Assembly (NCBI RefSeq): GCF_002727065.1 | Contig: NZ_PDVP01000007.1 | Span: 62,001-126,000, forward strand | From: Zhengella mangrovi | GTDB taxonomy: Bacteria; Pseudomonadota; Alphaproteobacteria; Rhizobiales; Rhizobiaceae | Reading direction: 5' to 3' | Length of the DNA stretch: 64,000 bases | Shown here: positions 19,001-27,825 of the stretch, in pieces | Layout of the letters: each line of letters starts with the position of its first letter | Position numbering within the stretch: position 1 is the first letter of the stretch | The notes under the pieces: model-generated | Told to the model about the DNA's origin: nothing | Databases searched by the model: none | The model's input: only the letters and a program-made list of their open reading frames with translations | Translations under genes and position numbers: made by a program

Positions 19001-21596
19001 CGCCGAGCTTGCCGACGACGGTGGAGCCGACCTCGGCCAGGCGGCCGGTCACGGCGCTGCCGGCGCTGTCGATGGTGCCGGTGACCTCGGATGCGGTGCG
19101 GGAGAGCTGCTCGCCGATCCTGCCGGCGGTCTCGTCGAGACGCCCGGTGATCGCGTTCGCCTTCTCGTCAAGCTGGCCGGTGATCGCGCCGGCGGTGCTG
19201 TCCAGGCGACCCGTCACGTTGGCCGCGGTGCTGTCCAGGTGGCCCGTGATCGCGCCGGCCGTCTCATCGAGCCGGAGGCGGATGCTCTCGGCGCTTTCGC
19301 CGATGCGATTCACCAGGTTGCCGGAGGTCTGGTCGATGCGGTCGGCCGCCGCGGTGGCGGACTGGTCGACGCGCGAGGTCAGGCTGCCGGTGCTCTCGTC
19401 GAGCCGGGCGGCAAGGGCAGCCGCACGCTCGTCAAACCCGGCGGTGATGGCCGTGGTCCTTTCGTCCAGCGCGCGGGTGATCTCCGTGGTCCGCTCGCCA
19501 AGGCTGCTGGCAATGGCCGCCGCGCGCTCGTCGAAGCCGGCGGTGATCGCCGTGGTTTTCTCGTCCAGCGCACCGGTGATGGCGTTGGTCCGCTCCTCCA
19601 GGCTGCCGGTAATGGCGGTGGCGTTTTCCTCCAGCCGGGATTTCAGCTCGGCAGTCTTCTCTTCCATCATGGCGCCGGTCGCGGCCACGAAGCCCGTCAT
19701 GTCCTCGCCGATGGCGGTCTTGCCGGATTCGATGAGGGCCGTCACCTCGTCGCGGCCCGTGGTGAAGGCGCCGGCGATCTCGCGGGTGCGCTCGAGCAGC
19801 GATTCGTTGATCTGGCGGGCGCGGGCTTCCAGCGCCTCGTTCAGGCGCTGCGTGCCGGTGTCGAGGGCATGCGCCCGGGTCTCGAACTCGCCGATCAGCG
19901 CCTGGCCGCGCTCGGCCAGCGTCGCCTGGATCTCGCCGAGGCGGCGGTCGAACTCGCTGTTGAGCGTGTTGGTGGTGTCGCCGAGCAGGGACACCAGGCC
20001 GGAGCCGCGCTCCTGGAGGATCGTGTTGAGGTTGTTGGTCTTTTCCTCGATGGCGGCGGCCAGGCTGCCGGCCCGTTCATCCAGCGTGGCCGACAGCGCG
20101 CCGGCCTTCTCGTCCAGCGTGCTGGACAGGTTGCCCGTGCGGTCATCGATGAGGGACGACAGCCGGCCGGTGCGCTCGTCGATGGCCGCCCCCAGGGTCC
20201 CGGCCCGCTCGTCGAGGACGCTCGTCAGGTTGGCCGAGCGTTCGTCCAGCGTGGAAGACAGGCTCGCCGAGCGCTGGTCGAGCGCCGTGGTGAGCGTGGC
20301 AGCGCTCTCGTTCAACCGTTCGACGAGGGCGCGGGTGCGGTCGTCGAGCGACGAGGCGAGGGTACCCGCGGCCGCCTCGGTCCGCTCGCTCAGCGTGGCG
20401 ATGCGCGTGTCGAGAAGGCTGGCGAAGGCCTCGCCGGACGTCGAGATGCGGTTGGTGATGTCGTCGGTGCGGTCCTCGATGGACTTGAAGATCGAGGTGC
20501 CACTCTCGTTGATGCGGCTGACCAGGTTGTCGCCGGACAGGTTGATCTGTGTGGCGAGCTGGCGCGCGGCCTCCAGGACATTGGTCTTGATGATGTCGGA
20601 GGAGCGCGACATCTCGTCCTTCAACTGCTCGTGCGTTCCGGCAATCGAGGAGCGGACGCGCTCGGCATGCGAAATGACCGCCTCGCGCTCGTTGCCGAGG
20701 CCATCGACCAGGGTGCGGATGCGGATCTCGTTGTCGGAATAGGCGCGCTCGAGCTCGTTGACCTCGGAATGGACCAGGGTTTCCAGTTCCACGGCGCGCG
20801 CCAGCGTGCGCTCGATGCCTTCGCCGAGCGCCTGGACCTCGCGGCGCACCGCCTGGCCGACCGTGGCGACGCGGTCGGTGGCCAGGTTCTCCGGCTCGGC
20901 GAGCCGGTAGGCGATCTCGGTCATGCTCTGGGCGGCCAGCTTCATGTCATGGGCGCGCCGGACCATGACGCCGAAGGCCCAGAACAGGAGGCAGGGCACC
21001 AGGATGGCGATGGACAGCCCGATGGCATAGGGGGTCGTTGCGAATTCGCGGAACGACGAAATCTGCCAGATCTGCGGCGAATAGAGCATGTCGGCGACAG
21101 CCATGCCGCCCAGAATCCAGACGACGCAAAGCCCGGCAATCCCCCAGTAGATGGCGGTCGACGAGCGGCGGTTCATTGCCTTGACGAGGGCGCGATGGTC
21201 CTTCTGGCGGTCGTCGTTGGCCGCGGCGATGGAGGCCGGCTGGCGCTGGGATTCCTGGCGGGCAGGCTCCGGCTGCGTCGATGGCTTGGGCTTGAGGGCG
21301 GCCTCGTCGGCCGGATCGATGACCGGTTCACGGCGCACGGTTGCCGCCGCGGTGGCCGCGGCTGCCGCCGTCGCGGCTGCTGCCCCGGCAGCGGTCGTGT
21401 CGGTGGCCGGCTCATCCTTGCCGGCGGCCGCGATCTCGTCGGCGGCTGCGTCGATCCGGGCTTCGAAATTGTCGAGGTCGAGGCCGATGTCGTCCACGTC
21501 GGCGGCGTCGAAATCGAAATCGATGTCGAGTTCTTCGTCGAGCGCCGAATCCACTGCCTTGTCCAAGTCAGCCGTCTGTTTGGGTGTCGTCGCCAT
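16068..21596 (-). CDS. Growth-pole-ring-like giant coiled-coil membrane protein
   Basis: A 1842-residue protein unlike ordinary enzymes. Residues 1-60 are acidic (DEELDIDFDFDAADVDDIGLDLDNFE) and about 65-90 are Ala-rich. Two TM helices lie at about 148-170 and 189-212. More than 1300 residues of amphipathic repeats follow (variants of LDERTxAITAxFDERAAA, RLDETAGAITGHLDSTA), of the kind scored as apolipoprotein A1/A4/E-like. A Pro/Ala linker (about 1700) and a conserved C-terminal domain (LYTLKGQQTFDEIRRKYQSD...LAHASGRLR) complete it. This architecture matches the Agrobacterium growth pole ring (GPR) protein, which organises unipolar growth in Rhizobiales. GAGAG precedes ATG 21596. The assignment rests on architecture and is inferred. 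Confidence 0.82.
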   Translation of the reverse strand: MATTPKQTADLDKAVDSALDEELDIDFDFDAADVDDIGLDLDNFEARIDAAADEIAAAGKDEPATDTTAAGAAAATAAAAATAAATVRREPVIDPADEAALKPKPSTQPEPARQESQRQPASIAAANDDRQKDHRALVKAMNRRSSTAIYWGIAGLCVVWILGGMAVADMLYSPQIWQISSFREFATTPYAIGLSIAILVPCLLFWAFGVMVRRAHDMKLAAQSMTEIAYRLAEPENLATDRVATVGQAVRREVQALGEGIERTLARAVELETLVHSEVNELERAYSDNEIRIRTLVDGLGNEREAVISHAERVRSSIAGTHEQLKDEMSRSSDIIKTNVLEAARQLATQINLSGDNLVSRINESGTSIFKSIEDRTDDITNRISTSGEAFASLLDTRIATLSERTEAAAGTLASSLDDRTRALVERLNESAATLTTALDQRSASLSSTLDERSANLTSVLDERAGTLGAAIDERTGRLSSLIDDRTGNLSSTLDEKAGALSATLDERAGSLAAAIEEKTNNLNTILQERGSGLVSLLGDTTNTLNSEFDRRLGEIQATLAERGQALIGEFETRAHALDTGTQRLNEALEARARQINESLLERTREIAGAFTTGRDEVTALIESGKTAIGEDMTGFVAATGAMMEEKTAELKSRLEENATAITGSLEERTNAITGALDEKTTAITAGFDERAAAIASSLGERTTEITRALDERTTAITAGFDERAAALAARLDESTGSLTSRVDQSATAAADRIDQTSGNLVNRIGESAESIRLRLDETAGAITGHLDSTAANVTGRLDSTAGAITGQLDEKANAITGRLDETAGRIGEQLSRTASEVTGTIDSAGSAVTGRLAEVGSTVVGKLGETSETIRLRMDETATEVTGRLDQTSSSLAGRLNETFNTLTGQLDETASRMAIRLDDARQQISGLLADDLEKAAAARDSLASQLSADFARTEESRAQLATFISGEITRAEADRARIAALVGEEVSKIDGHRRELLDAMANEFARAGDDREAFKEAVGRHLENFQSIRRQIADDVEKDVVKLEEAFTRQTGIIDERTSTMEKALSFGVDNVRKALEQSAGTVAQTLRERIVEATAHLQLETGKSFDAAQRQLAERTAELERVFSEATQRFDGSANQTVARVEQALVDADRVLADTVGSSSNALQQRIDTIMDALSSKDARIGELIDRNAEQVRTAIADIENAFMTVDGRLLDRATATAEQLESRSLAISQVFAEIQSRMSSEADAVVQRLGNQVTDAERRLADGAEQIASRLGEKVAESESQLAAKAEAIAGTLHAVNQHITQGTNDAARTISAKAEELSSSLSQRTADISRILEEEARPLVDRFAASGGAMKRTLEQATAEASERLRAENEALVNALQARTAETLSAVESASSSLTENVDSLIGRLTSSNARLGQLIDLARTNLGEVDEKLAATTESFSSRAEKAAQTFSASASILENSTGKLGELSTGALSQIASLARTFEEHGELLNNASTMIGAAQGSLNTTLNDRQEALERLSSGLIAKSEEIQKAMRNFEALVVHSADTAQGRTRETAEQIRDAIQEVIDSATERFSGATEEIRRTAGAIRSELEVTREELRRGVLDMPEEARESTSAMRRAVSEQINALKELSEIVTRSGRAFGVSQQAARTEPVAPPAPAPAPAPAPAPQASQPVARAPEPRRPAPAEPAPAPAGQTGGWVQDLLRRASVDEAPAPRRAAADTRSPRQVVDSLNSISVDIARAIDHEAAMELWKRYSNGERNVFTRRLYTLKGQQTFDEIRRKYQSDTEFRTVVDRYCDDFERLLADVTRNDRDPSVAQSYLASEQGKVYTMLAHASGRLR

Positions 21597-21919
21597 ACCG
21601 AATACTCTCTCGTTTGCAGAGCCTGTCTGTCGTGTTCACGCCCGCCGTTCTACACCGGCAGGCGCATTCCCAGCCCCATGCTACTCAACCGGGCGTATCG
21701 TACTGGCACACCGCGGCAATTGAAACCGCCTAAGGCGGCGATGCTTAAATGTTTAAACATAAGGTTAACAGCACATGTGAGCGGCCCGGACAATGACAAG
21801 TTTTCGAGGCGGAATCCGGCGATTCCGTGGTCGAAAAGGCAAGCGCGGCCTGACGTTAACGCATTGTCCACAGGAAACAGGGAGGATGGCCGAACAGCAG
21901 AGACGAGCGGGGACAAGCC
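21597..21919. promoter_or_regulatory. Divergent regulatory region between the GPR-like gene and the Hpt gene
   Basis: 323 bp without a gene. It contains a small hairpin ACCGCC-taa-GGCGGC (21725-21739). Then comes an AT-rich patch holding a 12-bp perfect palindrome ATGTTTAAACAT (21749-21760) and three TTAA tetranucleotides (21745, 21753, 21765; the last as TTAAC). The TTAA spacing is close to, but not exactly, the CtrA pattern TTAA-N7-TTAA. Promoters for both divergent genes presumably lie here. Confidence 0.4.
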
Positions 21920-22294
21920 ATGGCTGTGCAGAGACAGGAAACGGTTGCGTTCGACCGGCCCGGCGGAGAAACGTGCCCGGCACGGGCCGGACGGCCCATC
22001 GATTTCGAACAACTGGAACGCCAGACCTTCGGCGACCGGGCGCTGGAGCAGGAGGTGCTCGCCATGTTCATGCAGCAGGCGGCGCTGGCCGTGGATTCGC
22101 TTGCCAGCGCGGACCCGGCCACCAGCCAGCGGCTTGCCCATACGCTCAAGGGATCGTCGCGCAGCGTCGGCGCGGTTCGCCTTGCCGCCCTGTGCGAACG
22201 GCTCGAGGCTTCGCCCGGCGACCGGAAACTCGTGCGCGGCCTTGCCCGGGAACTCGGCGCGATCCGCGACCAGATCGCCTCGATCAGCCGTTGA
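21920..22294 (+). CDS. Hpt-domain phosphotransfer protein
   Basis: A 124-residue stand-alone histidine phosphotransfer protein. The conserved AHTLKGSSRSVGA motif places the phospho-accepting His at residue 74, followed by a second helix LAALCERLEAS, as in four-helix Hpt domains. No kinase or response regulator is adjacent, so the pathway is unknown. The hybrid kinase CckA at 33.3 kb is in the same window, but it normally signals through ChpT, which is not a canonical Hpt domain like this. GGGGA lies upstream of ATG 21920. Confidence 0.83.
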   Translation: MAVQRQETVAFDRPGGETCPARAGRPIDFEQLERQTFGDRALEQEVLAMFMQQAALAVDSLASADPATSQRLAHTLKGSSRSVGAVRLAALCERLEASPGDRKLVRGLARELGAIRDQIASISR

Positions 22295-22753
<459 letters not shown>

Positions 22754-22797
22754 CCGGTTTACCCGGCCCGGCGAGGGCAGCCCGCAAGAAAGACATG

Positions 22798-24318
22798 TCA
22801 CTCCGCTGCGGCGGCAAGGCTGTCCGGCCCGTCCGGATCGCCGGCGGCCGTTTCCGTTTCGAGGTCCGGAAAGGCGACGATCCGCCGGCCCTTGAGGTCG
22901 CTGCGCAGGACGACCAGGCCGTGCTCCTCGAAATAGGCGAGGAACCGGCGCGCCCGGCGCGGTGAATGGCTGCCGTAGGCGCGCGCCAGCGTGGCGTCGG
23001 AGGGGCAGGGCGCCCTTTCAATGGCCGCCCGGGCCACGAGCAGGAACACGCCCTGCAGATCTTCCGGAATCGACTGAGACAGGGCGATGGCCGAGGCCCA
23101 TTCCGTCGTCGCCGTGGTTTCCGCGCCGGCCCCGGCACGGGCAACGGCGAGGCGGTTGCGGAAGGCGCCCATGGCCGGCAGCGCGCCGGCGACCCGGCGG
23201 ATGCGGCAACGCACGAGGAAATCCTGGTAAAGCTCCGCGTCGGTGCGGAAACCGGCCTCCGGATCGGCCATGAGATCGGCCATGACGGCGTCCAGGGCCG
23301 CTTCCCGTTCGGCCTCGTCGACGGGCTCCGCCTCGGCGGCCGTCTCGGCTTCACTGACGGCCTGGGCCGCGCGCTGGTCGGCGGCGCGGGCGAGTTGCTC
23401 GAGAATGCCCTCGGCCGGGGGCGGCGGCGCGGGCCGCGGCGGCCTGCGCACGGGCCGGGCGGCCTCGACCGCGGCGTCCTTGAGGATCAGGTCGCGGGCA
23501 TCGGCCGGTGTCTCGGGCAGCGGCACGAGCTTGGGGCTGGAAGAGCGGGCCGAGGTTTCGACATTGCCGATGACATAGGGAACCGGGCGGCGCGACAGGG
23601 CGGGGCCGAGCGCGATGAAATGCCCGCGCTTCAGGTCGCGGAACATCTCGGCCTGGCGGCGCTCCATGCCGAGCAGGTCGGAGGCGCGCGCCATGTCGAT
23701 GTCGAGGAAGGTGCGGCCCATGAGGAAGTTGGAGGCTTCGGCGGCCACGTTCTTGGCCAGCTTGGCCAGTCGCTGGGTGGCGATGACGCCGGCAAGGCCG
23801 CGCTTGCGGCCGCGGCACATCAGGTTCGTCATGGCGCCGAGCGAGGCGCGGCGCGCATCGTCGGAGAATTCGCCGGCGGAAACGGGCGCGAACATCTGCG
23901 CCTCGTCGACGACGACGAGCATGGGATACCAGTGGTCGCGGTCCGCATCGAACAGCGCATTGAGAAAGGCGGCGGCGGCACGCATCTGGCCCTCGATCTC
24001 CAGCCCTTCGAGGTTGAGCACCGTGGATACGCGATGCTGGCGAACCCGCGCGGCGATGACTTCCAGTTCCTCCAGCGGCCGGTTGGCATCGACCACAAGA
24101 TGGCCGAAGCGGTCGGCCAGCGTGACGAAGTCGCCTTCGGGATCGACGATGCACTGCTGTACCCAGGGCGCGCTCTGCTCCAGCAGCCGGCGCAGCAGAT
24201 GCGACTTGCCGGAGCCGGAATTGCCCTGCACGAGGAGGCGCGTCGCCAGGAGTTCCTCCAGGTCGATCAATGCTTGCGCCCCGGCCGGCGCGGTTCCCAT
24301 TTCGATTTCGATCTTCAT
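22798..24318 (-). CDS. HerA-like ATP-binding protein (DUF853/DUF87 type)
   Basis: A 506-residue P-loop ATPase of the HerA/FtsK-like superfamily. Walker A is GNSGSGKS (residues 32-39), Walker B is MLVVVDEAQ, and GVIATQRLAKL acts as sensor/arginine region. After an Ala/Pro-rich linker (about 315-345) there is a helical C-terminal region with a possible winged-helix end. Related rhizobial proteins are annotated as ATPases of unknown role. No nuclease (NurA-like) or Sir2 partner is adjacent. ATG 24318 (MKIEIEMG) is chosen because homologous N-termini begin near the first strand; an upstream ATG at 24435 would add an atypical 39-residue leader. Confidence 0.75.
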   Translation of the reverse strand: MKIEIEMGTAPAGAQALIDLEELLATRLLVQGNSGSGKSHLLRRLLEQSAPWVQQCIVDPEGDFVTLADRFGHLVVDANRPLEELEVIAARVRQHRVSTVLNLEGLEIEGQMRAAAAFLNALFDADRDHWYPMLVVVDEAQMFAPVSAGEFSDDARRASLGAMTNLMCRGRKRGLAGVIATQRLAKLAKNVAAEASNFLMGRTFLDIDMARASDLLGMERRQAEMFRDLKRGHFIALGPALSRRPVPYVIGNVETSARSSSPKLVPLPETPADARDLILKDAAVEAARPVRRPPRPAPPPPAEGILEQLARAADQRAAQAVSEAETAAEAEPVDEAEREAALDAVMADLMADPEAGFRTDAELYQDFLVRCRIRRVAGALPAMGAFRNRLAVARAGAGAETTATTEWASAIALSQSIPEDLQGVFLLVARAAIERAPCPSDATLARAYGSHSPRRARRFLAYFEEHGLVVLRSDLKGRRIVAFPDLETETAAGDPDGPDSLAAAAE

Positions 24319-24557
24319 CGGCGAAGTGATGGTTGTGTCGCGTGCATCTTTTCCGGTTCCCCGCTCGTCGCAATGCGCCCAGGTCGCCGCATGGACGGCA
24401 CGGGCCACCAAAGCGGGTCCGCCGAATGCCGTCATGCCCGCACGGGCAGGGGCGATTCGCCGGGTCCCGGTCCTAGCTTCCTGTCTAGCCAGACGGCCAT
24501 GCCCGGTTCAAGCCGCGAGGCGCTGCGGGCGGCGCTAACCCACAGGGGAAATGCCGG

Positions 24558-25154
24558 TCAGTTCATCATGCCCCGGCGCTTGCCGATCAGGCCCCGAAGG
24601 CGGCGCTCGAACTCGTTGCCCTCCTTGCCGTCGAAGGCGGCATGGGCATCGTCGTTCTGCTTCATGATCCGGGCCGTGACGCGGGCGACCCGCGCTTCGA
24701 GCGCCTCGCAGCCCTGGCGGGACGTGAGGCCGGTAAGGGCGCTTTCGAGCCGCCGCGCATGCGTGGCTGCGATATCGGCATGGCGACGCTCGTGGCGCCG
24801 GATATCCTGGTCGAGCGCCTGCCAGAACAGGACGGTTTCGCGCGATGCGTTGCGCGGCTGGTTCCAGCGCGGCAGCGTCATTGTCGCGACGAGGCTCACA
24901 TGGGTGCTGGCCACCCGGCACAGGTGTTCGTGCTCGGCATAGTCGACGCGGGTCTTGAATTCCATGCGGGTGGCCGCCGGATGGCCGAGGTGGCCGCCAA
25001 GCTTCGGCCCCCGCCGTTCCAGCTGGCGCTCGATCTCCTGCATGGTGGCCCCGCGCACGGTGTAGTGCCGCTCCACGACGCGGACGTCGGCGGCCATGGC
25101 CGGCCGCCCCAGCGCGGCCAGGGTCACGAAAAGGATTGCCAGTCTTGCGTCCAT
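24558..25154 (-). CDS. DUF922 exported putative Zn-dependent protease
   Basis: A 198-residue protein with a Sec signal (MDARLAILFVTLAALGRPAMAAD). The mature part has two cysteines (HLCRV, QGCEAL), and the HERRHADIA segment fits a HExxH-like zinc site, the hallmark of the DUF922 group. The N-terminal stretch VVERHYTVRGATMQEIERQL also matches the family. Periplasmic location is inferred. It is divergent from folP and lies upstream of the HerA-like gene with a 239-bp gap. Confidence 0.75.
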   Translation of the reverse strand: MDARLAILFVTLAALGRPAMAADVRVVERHYTVRGATMQEIERQLERRGPKLGGHLGHPAATRMEFKTRVDYAEHEHLCRVASTHVSLVATMTLPRWNQPRNASRETVLFWQALDQDIRRHERRHADIAATHARRLESALTGLTSRQGCEALEARVARVTARIMKQNDDAHAAFDGKEGNEFERRLRGLIGKRRGMMN

Positions 25155-25204
25155 GAAACGGTCCCCGGTCAGATGGCCAGTTTGATCACTGCCCGGTCCA
25201 ATAG

Positions 25205-25260
25205 CAAATGATTTGACGGGTGGAACGTTTCGCCACGGGCATCAAAGCGTTTGATTTTTT
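25205..25260. promoter_or_regulatory. Inverted repeats upstream of folP
   Basis: The folP/DUF922 divergent gap holds CAAATGATTTG (25205-25215), a perfect 11-bp dyad. It also holds ATCAAA-GCG-TTTGAT (25241-25255), which is followed directly by six T. Both are AT-rich in a GC-rich context. They could be operator half-sites or, for the second, a weak attenuator-like hairpin in the folP leader. Nothing else identifies the factor. Confidence 0.35.
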
Positions 25261-25319
25261 TCACTCCGGCGCTCAAAACGGCGCCACGACCGAGCCGCCA
25301 TGCAAGGGAGACCGCGCGG

Positions 25320-26177
25320 ATGGAAACGAGGACCTGGACGCTGGCCCACGGGCGCCAGCTGGCGCTTGGGAACAGGGGGATCCTGATGGGAATCCTCAAT
25401 GTCACGCCCGATTCCTTTTCCGACGGCGGGCGGTTCGACGGTATCGGCGCCGCGGTGGACCAGGCCCGGCGGATGGTCGCCGAGGGTGCCGCGATCATCG
25501 ATGTCGGCGGCGAATCGACGCGCCCGGGCGCGGCTGCCGTGAGCGCGGCCGAAGAGCAGGCGCGGGTGCTGCCTGTGATCGAGGCGCTGGCCGGGGAAGG
25601 TGACGTCCTGCTCTCCGTCGATACCTACAGGGCCGACACCGCTGCCCTGGCGGTGAAGGCGGGAGCGCATATCGTCAACGACGTCTGGGGCCTGCAGCGG
25701 GAACCCGGCATTGCCCGGCTGGCGGCGGAGACGGGCGCCGGCCTGGTCATCATGCACACGGGGCGAGAGCGCGAGCGCCTGACGGACGTGATCGAGGACC
25801 AGCGGCTGTTCCTGGACCGCTCGCTGACGATCGCGCGGGAGGCCGGCGTGGCCGACAGCCAGATCATGCTCGACCCGGGGTTCGGTTTCGCCAAGGATCC
25901 GCACGAGAACTTCGCCCTGATGGCGCGGTTCGCCGAATTGCACGGTCTGGGCTACCCGCTGCTGGCGGGAACGTCGCGCAAGCGCTTCATCGGCCATGCA
26001 ACGGGCCGCGAGGCCGATGCGCGGGACGCCGGCACGGCGGCGACGACGGCGCTGCTGCGCGTTCGCGGGGCTGCCGTAATCCGGGTGCATGATGTCGCAA
26101 TCAATCGGGATGCGATGTGCATCGCGGATGCGATGATGGCGGAAATCCCCGGGGGCAAGGAAGAGGACCAGTCATGA
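25320..26177 (+). CDS. folP: Dihydropteroate synthase
   Basis: Condenses p-aminobenzoate with dihydropterin pyrophosphate, the sulfonamide-sensitive step of folate synthesis. The 285-residue TIM-barrel protein shows MGILNVTPDSFSDGG, IIDVGGESTRPGA, the NDVWGLQ segment, and the substrate loop GTSRKRF. ATG 25320 follows AAGGGAG. First gene of folP-folB-folK; its stop overlaps the folB start as ATGA. Confidence 0.95.
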   Translation: METRTWTLAHGRQLALGNRGILMGILNVTPDSFSDGGRFDGIGAAVDQARRMVAEGAAIIDVGGESTRPGAAAVSAAEEQARVLPVIEALAGEGDVLLSVDTYRADTAALAVKAGAHIVNDVWGLQREPGIARLAAETGAGLVIMHTGRERERLTDVIEDQRLFLDRSLTIAREAGVADSQIMLDPGFGFAKDPHENFALMARFAELHGLGYPLLAGTSRKRFIGHATGREADARDAGTAATTALLRVRGAAVIRVHDVAINRDAMCIADAMMAEIPGGKEEDQS

Positions 26178-26542
26178 GCGTCTATACGATCCGGATGAAG
26201 AATTGCGCCTTCTTCGCCCGGCACGGAGTGCTGGACGAGGAAGAGACGCTGGGACAGCGCTTCTATGTCGATGCCGTGCTGACCGTGAATGCCGGCGACG
26301 CGCTTGTCCGCGACACGATCGAACGGACGGTCGACTATGGCATTGCTTTCGTCACCATCGAAAAGATCATCACCGGCAAGCGCCGCTACCTGATCGAGGC
26401 GCTGGCGCTCGAATGCGCCAAGGCGATGTGCGAGCATTTTCCGCAGATCAGCCATGCCGAGATCACGGTGCGCAAGCCCAATGCACCGGTGCCGGGCGTG
26501 CTGGACCATGTCGAGGTGACGGTTGGCTGGCCCCAGTCCTGA
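26174..26542 (+). CDS. folB: Dihydroneopterin aldolase
   Basis: Cleaves dihydroneopterin to 6-hydroxymethyl-dihydropterin, supplying FolK. The 122-residue tunnelling-fold protein has the expected FFARHGVLDEEETLGQRFYVD start, the TVDYG segment and the VRKPNAPVPGVLDHVEV end. The ATG overlaps the folP stop by one base pair of codons (ATGA), indicating translational coupling. The folK start lies within its last codons. Confidence 0.94.
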   Translation: MSVYTIRMKNCAFFARHGVLDEEETLGQRFYVDAVLTVNAGDALVRDTIERTVDYGIAFVTIEKIITGKRRYLIEALALECAKAMCEHFPQISHAEITVRKPNAPVPGVLDHVEVTVGWPQS

Positions 26543-27059
26543 CGCGAAACGGACCGCATGGCTGGGACTTGGCGGCAACGTCGGCGACGTGGCCGCGGCC
26601 ATGGCCGGAGTGCTGCAGGCGCTGGACGGCCGGGCCGATACCGACGTGGCGGCGGTTTCCGGCCTGTACCGCACGCCGCCGTGGGGCGTGACGGACCAGC
26701 CCGATTTCCTCAACTGTTGTGCCGGTATCCGCACCGCGCTCGCGCCGGACGCCCTGCTCGATGCCTGCCTGACGCTGGAACGGGAGTGGCTGCGCGAACG
26801 CCAGATGCGCTGGGGTCCGCGCACGATCGACATCGACATCCTGGCCCATGACGGACCGCCGGTGGACGCGCCGGGCCTGACGATACCGCATCCGCGCGCA
26901 TCGGAACGGGCGTTCGTTCTGCTTCCGCTGGCCGAGATCGCGCCCGACCTTCGTCTGGCCGGGCGGCGCGTGGCCGACCTGGTGCGGGACGCCGACCGGA
27001 GCGGGATGACGCGCCTGGACCTGCCGGCGGACTGGTGGCGCGGCGGATCGACGGACTGA
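26523..27059 (+). CDS. folK: 2-amino-4-hydroxy-6-hydroxymethyldihydropteridine diphosphokinase
   Basis: Pyrophosphorylates 6-hydroxymethyl-dihydropterin to make the FolP substrate. The 178 residues include WLGLGGNVGD, SGLYRTPPWGVTDQPDFLNC and RWGPRTIDIDIL, the HPPK signatures. The only usable start before the GLGGN motif is TTG 26523, because an in-frame stop lies directly upstream and the first in-frame ATG is inside the domain. This makes a 20-bp overlap with folB and completes the three-gene folate operon. Confidence 0.93.
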   Translation: MAGPSPDAKRTAWLGLGGNVGDVAAAMAGVLQALDGRADTDVAAVSGLYRTPPWGVTDQPDFLNCCAGIRTALAPDALLDACLTLEREWLRERQMRWGPRTIDIDILAHDGPPVDAPGLTIPHPRASERAFVLLPLAEIAPDLRLAGRRVADLVRDADRSGMTRLDLPADWWRGGSTD

Positions 27060-27172
27060 GGACGCCGCCACCTTCGCTGGCGGGAGCGGGCGGCCGGCGA
27101 TCAGCACGCAACAGGCCCGGCAGCGCCGGCGCAAGCGCCGCCGGCCAGGCCCGGTCGCGGAAAATCCGTATT

Positions 27173-27709
27173 TTAGCGCTTGATGGAGCCGGTGGCCCGG
27201 TCGTCGACCCGCTTCAGGCTCATGCCGATGACGGGAACCATCTTCTTGTCGACCTTGACGGAGACGGTCACGTTCATCGCGTCCTTGCTCGCCAGGCGGG
27301 CGAGCATGGCGCCACGCAGCTTGTTGCGCACCAGCGACAGGACGACACGCTGGCCATCCACATTGCCGGACACGACGTCGAGGCCCTTGCCCTTGGCGCC
27401 ATCGAGGAACTTGCCGCGATAGCCGCGGCCGCGCTTCTCGATGCTGGCCTGCATCTTCTGGGAGAAGATGCCGACACGGCAGCTGCCGTCGAGGGTCACG
27501 CCGACGCGCGCACCAGGCGTCTCGCCGGTGAAATTGCACACGAACTTGGTGCCCTTGTACTTGCCGGCGACGATTTCGCCGGGGCCGGACCACTCGCCGG
27601 AGAGCGAACGGAAGAACTCATGGTCGCGATCCGCAGCCACGGCTCCTTCCATGGTGCCCGTGGCAGTGGCCAGAAGAATGGCGGCAGTCGTGGCGGCGCT
27701 TTTCAGCAT
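27173..27709 (-). CDS. Secreted protein of unknown function
   Basis: A 178-residue protein with a signal peptide (MLKSAATTAAILLATATGTMEGAVA). The mature part is rich in Gly and beta-prone segments (LSGEWSGPGEIVAGKYKGTKFVCNFTGETPG) and has two cysteines that could form a disulfide. The basic C-terminus is MSLKRVDDRATGSIKR. The shape suggests a small beta-barrel exported domain, but no family was recognised with confidence. It is convergent with folK and downstream of ycjF with a 116-bp gap. Confidence 0.65.
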   Translation of the reverse strand: MLKSAATTAAILLATATGTMEGAVAADRDHEFFRSLSGEWSGPGEIVAGKYKGTKFVCNFTGETPGARVGVTLDGSCRVGIFSQKMQASIEKRGRGYRGKFLDGAKGKGLDVVSGNVDGQRVVLSLVRNKLRGAMLARLASKDAMNVTVSVKVDKKMVPVIGMSLKRVDDRATGSIKR

Positions 27710-27825
27710 GATTCACCCGGTTGACGTGGCGTGGTCGATTGGCCCGAATGATTGCCAAGAATGGTTAAGGCTTTCTTTTCCGGACCGCTACAAGAGTGAT
27801 CGAGTCTGCCGCAAACGGCAATCCC

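Noticed and set aside
21706-21724. TGGCACACCGCGGCAATTG as a sigma-54 promoter
   Set aside because: The -24 half matches, but the -12 element reads GGCAA instead of TTGCW, so the essential GC is out of phase.
27081-27172. GC-rich inverted segments after folK as a terminator
   Set aside because: The complementary parts are interrupted and no T-tract follows, so a rho-independent terminator cannot be supported.
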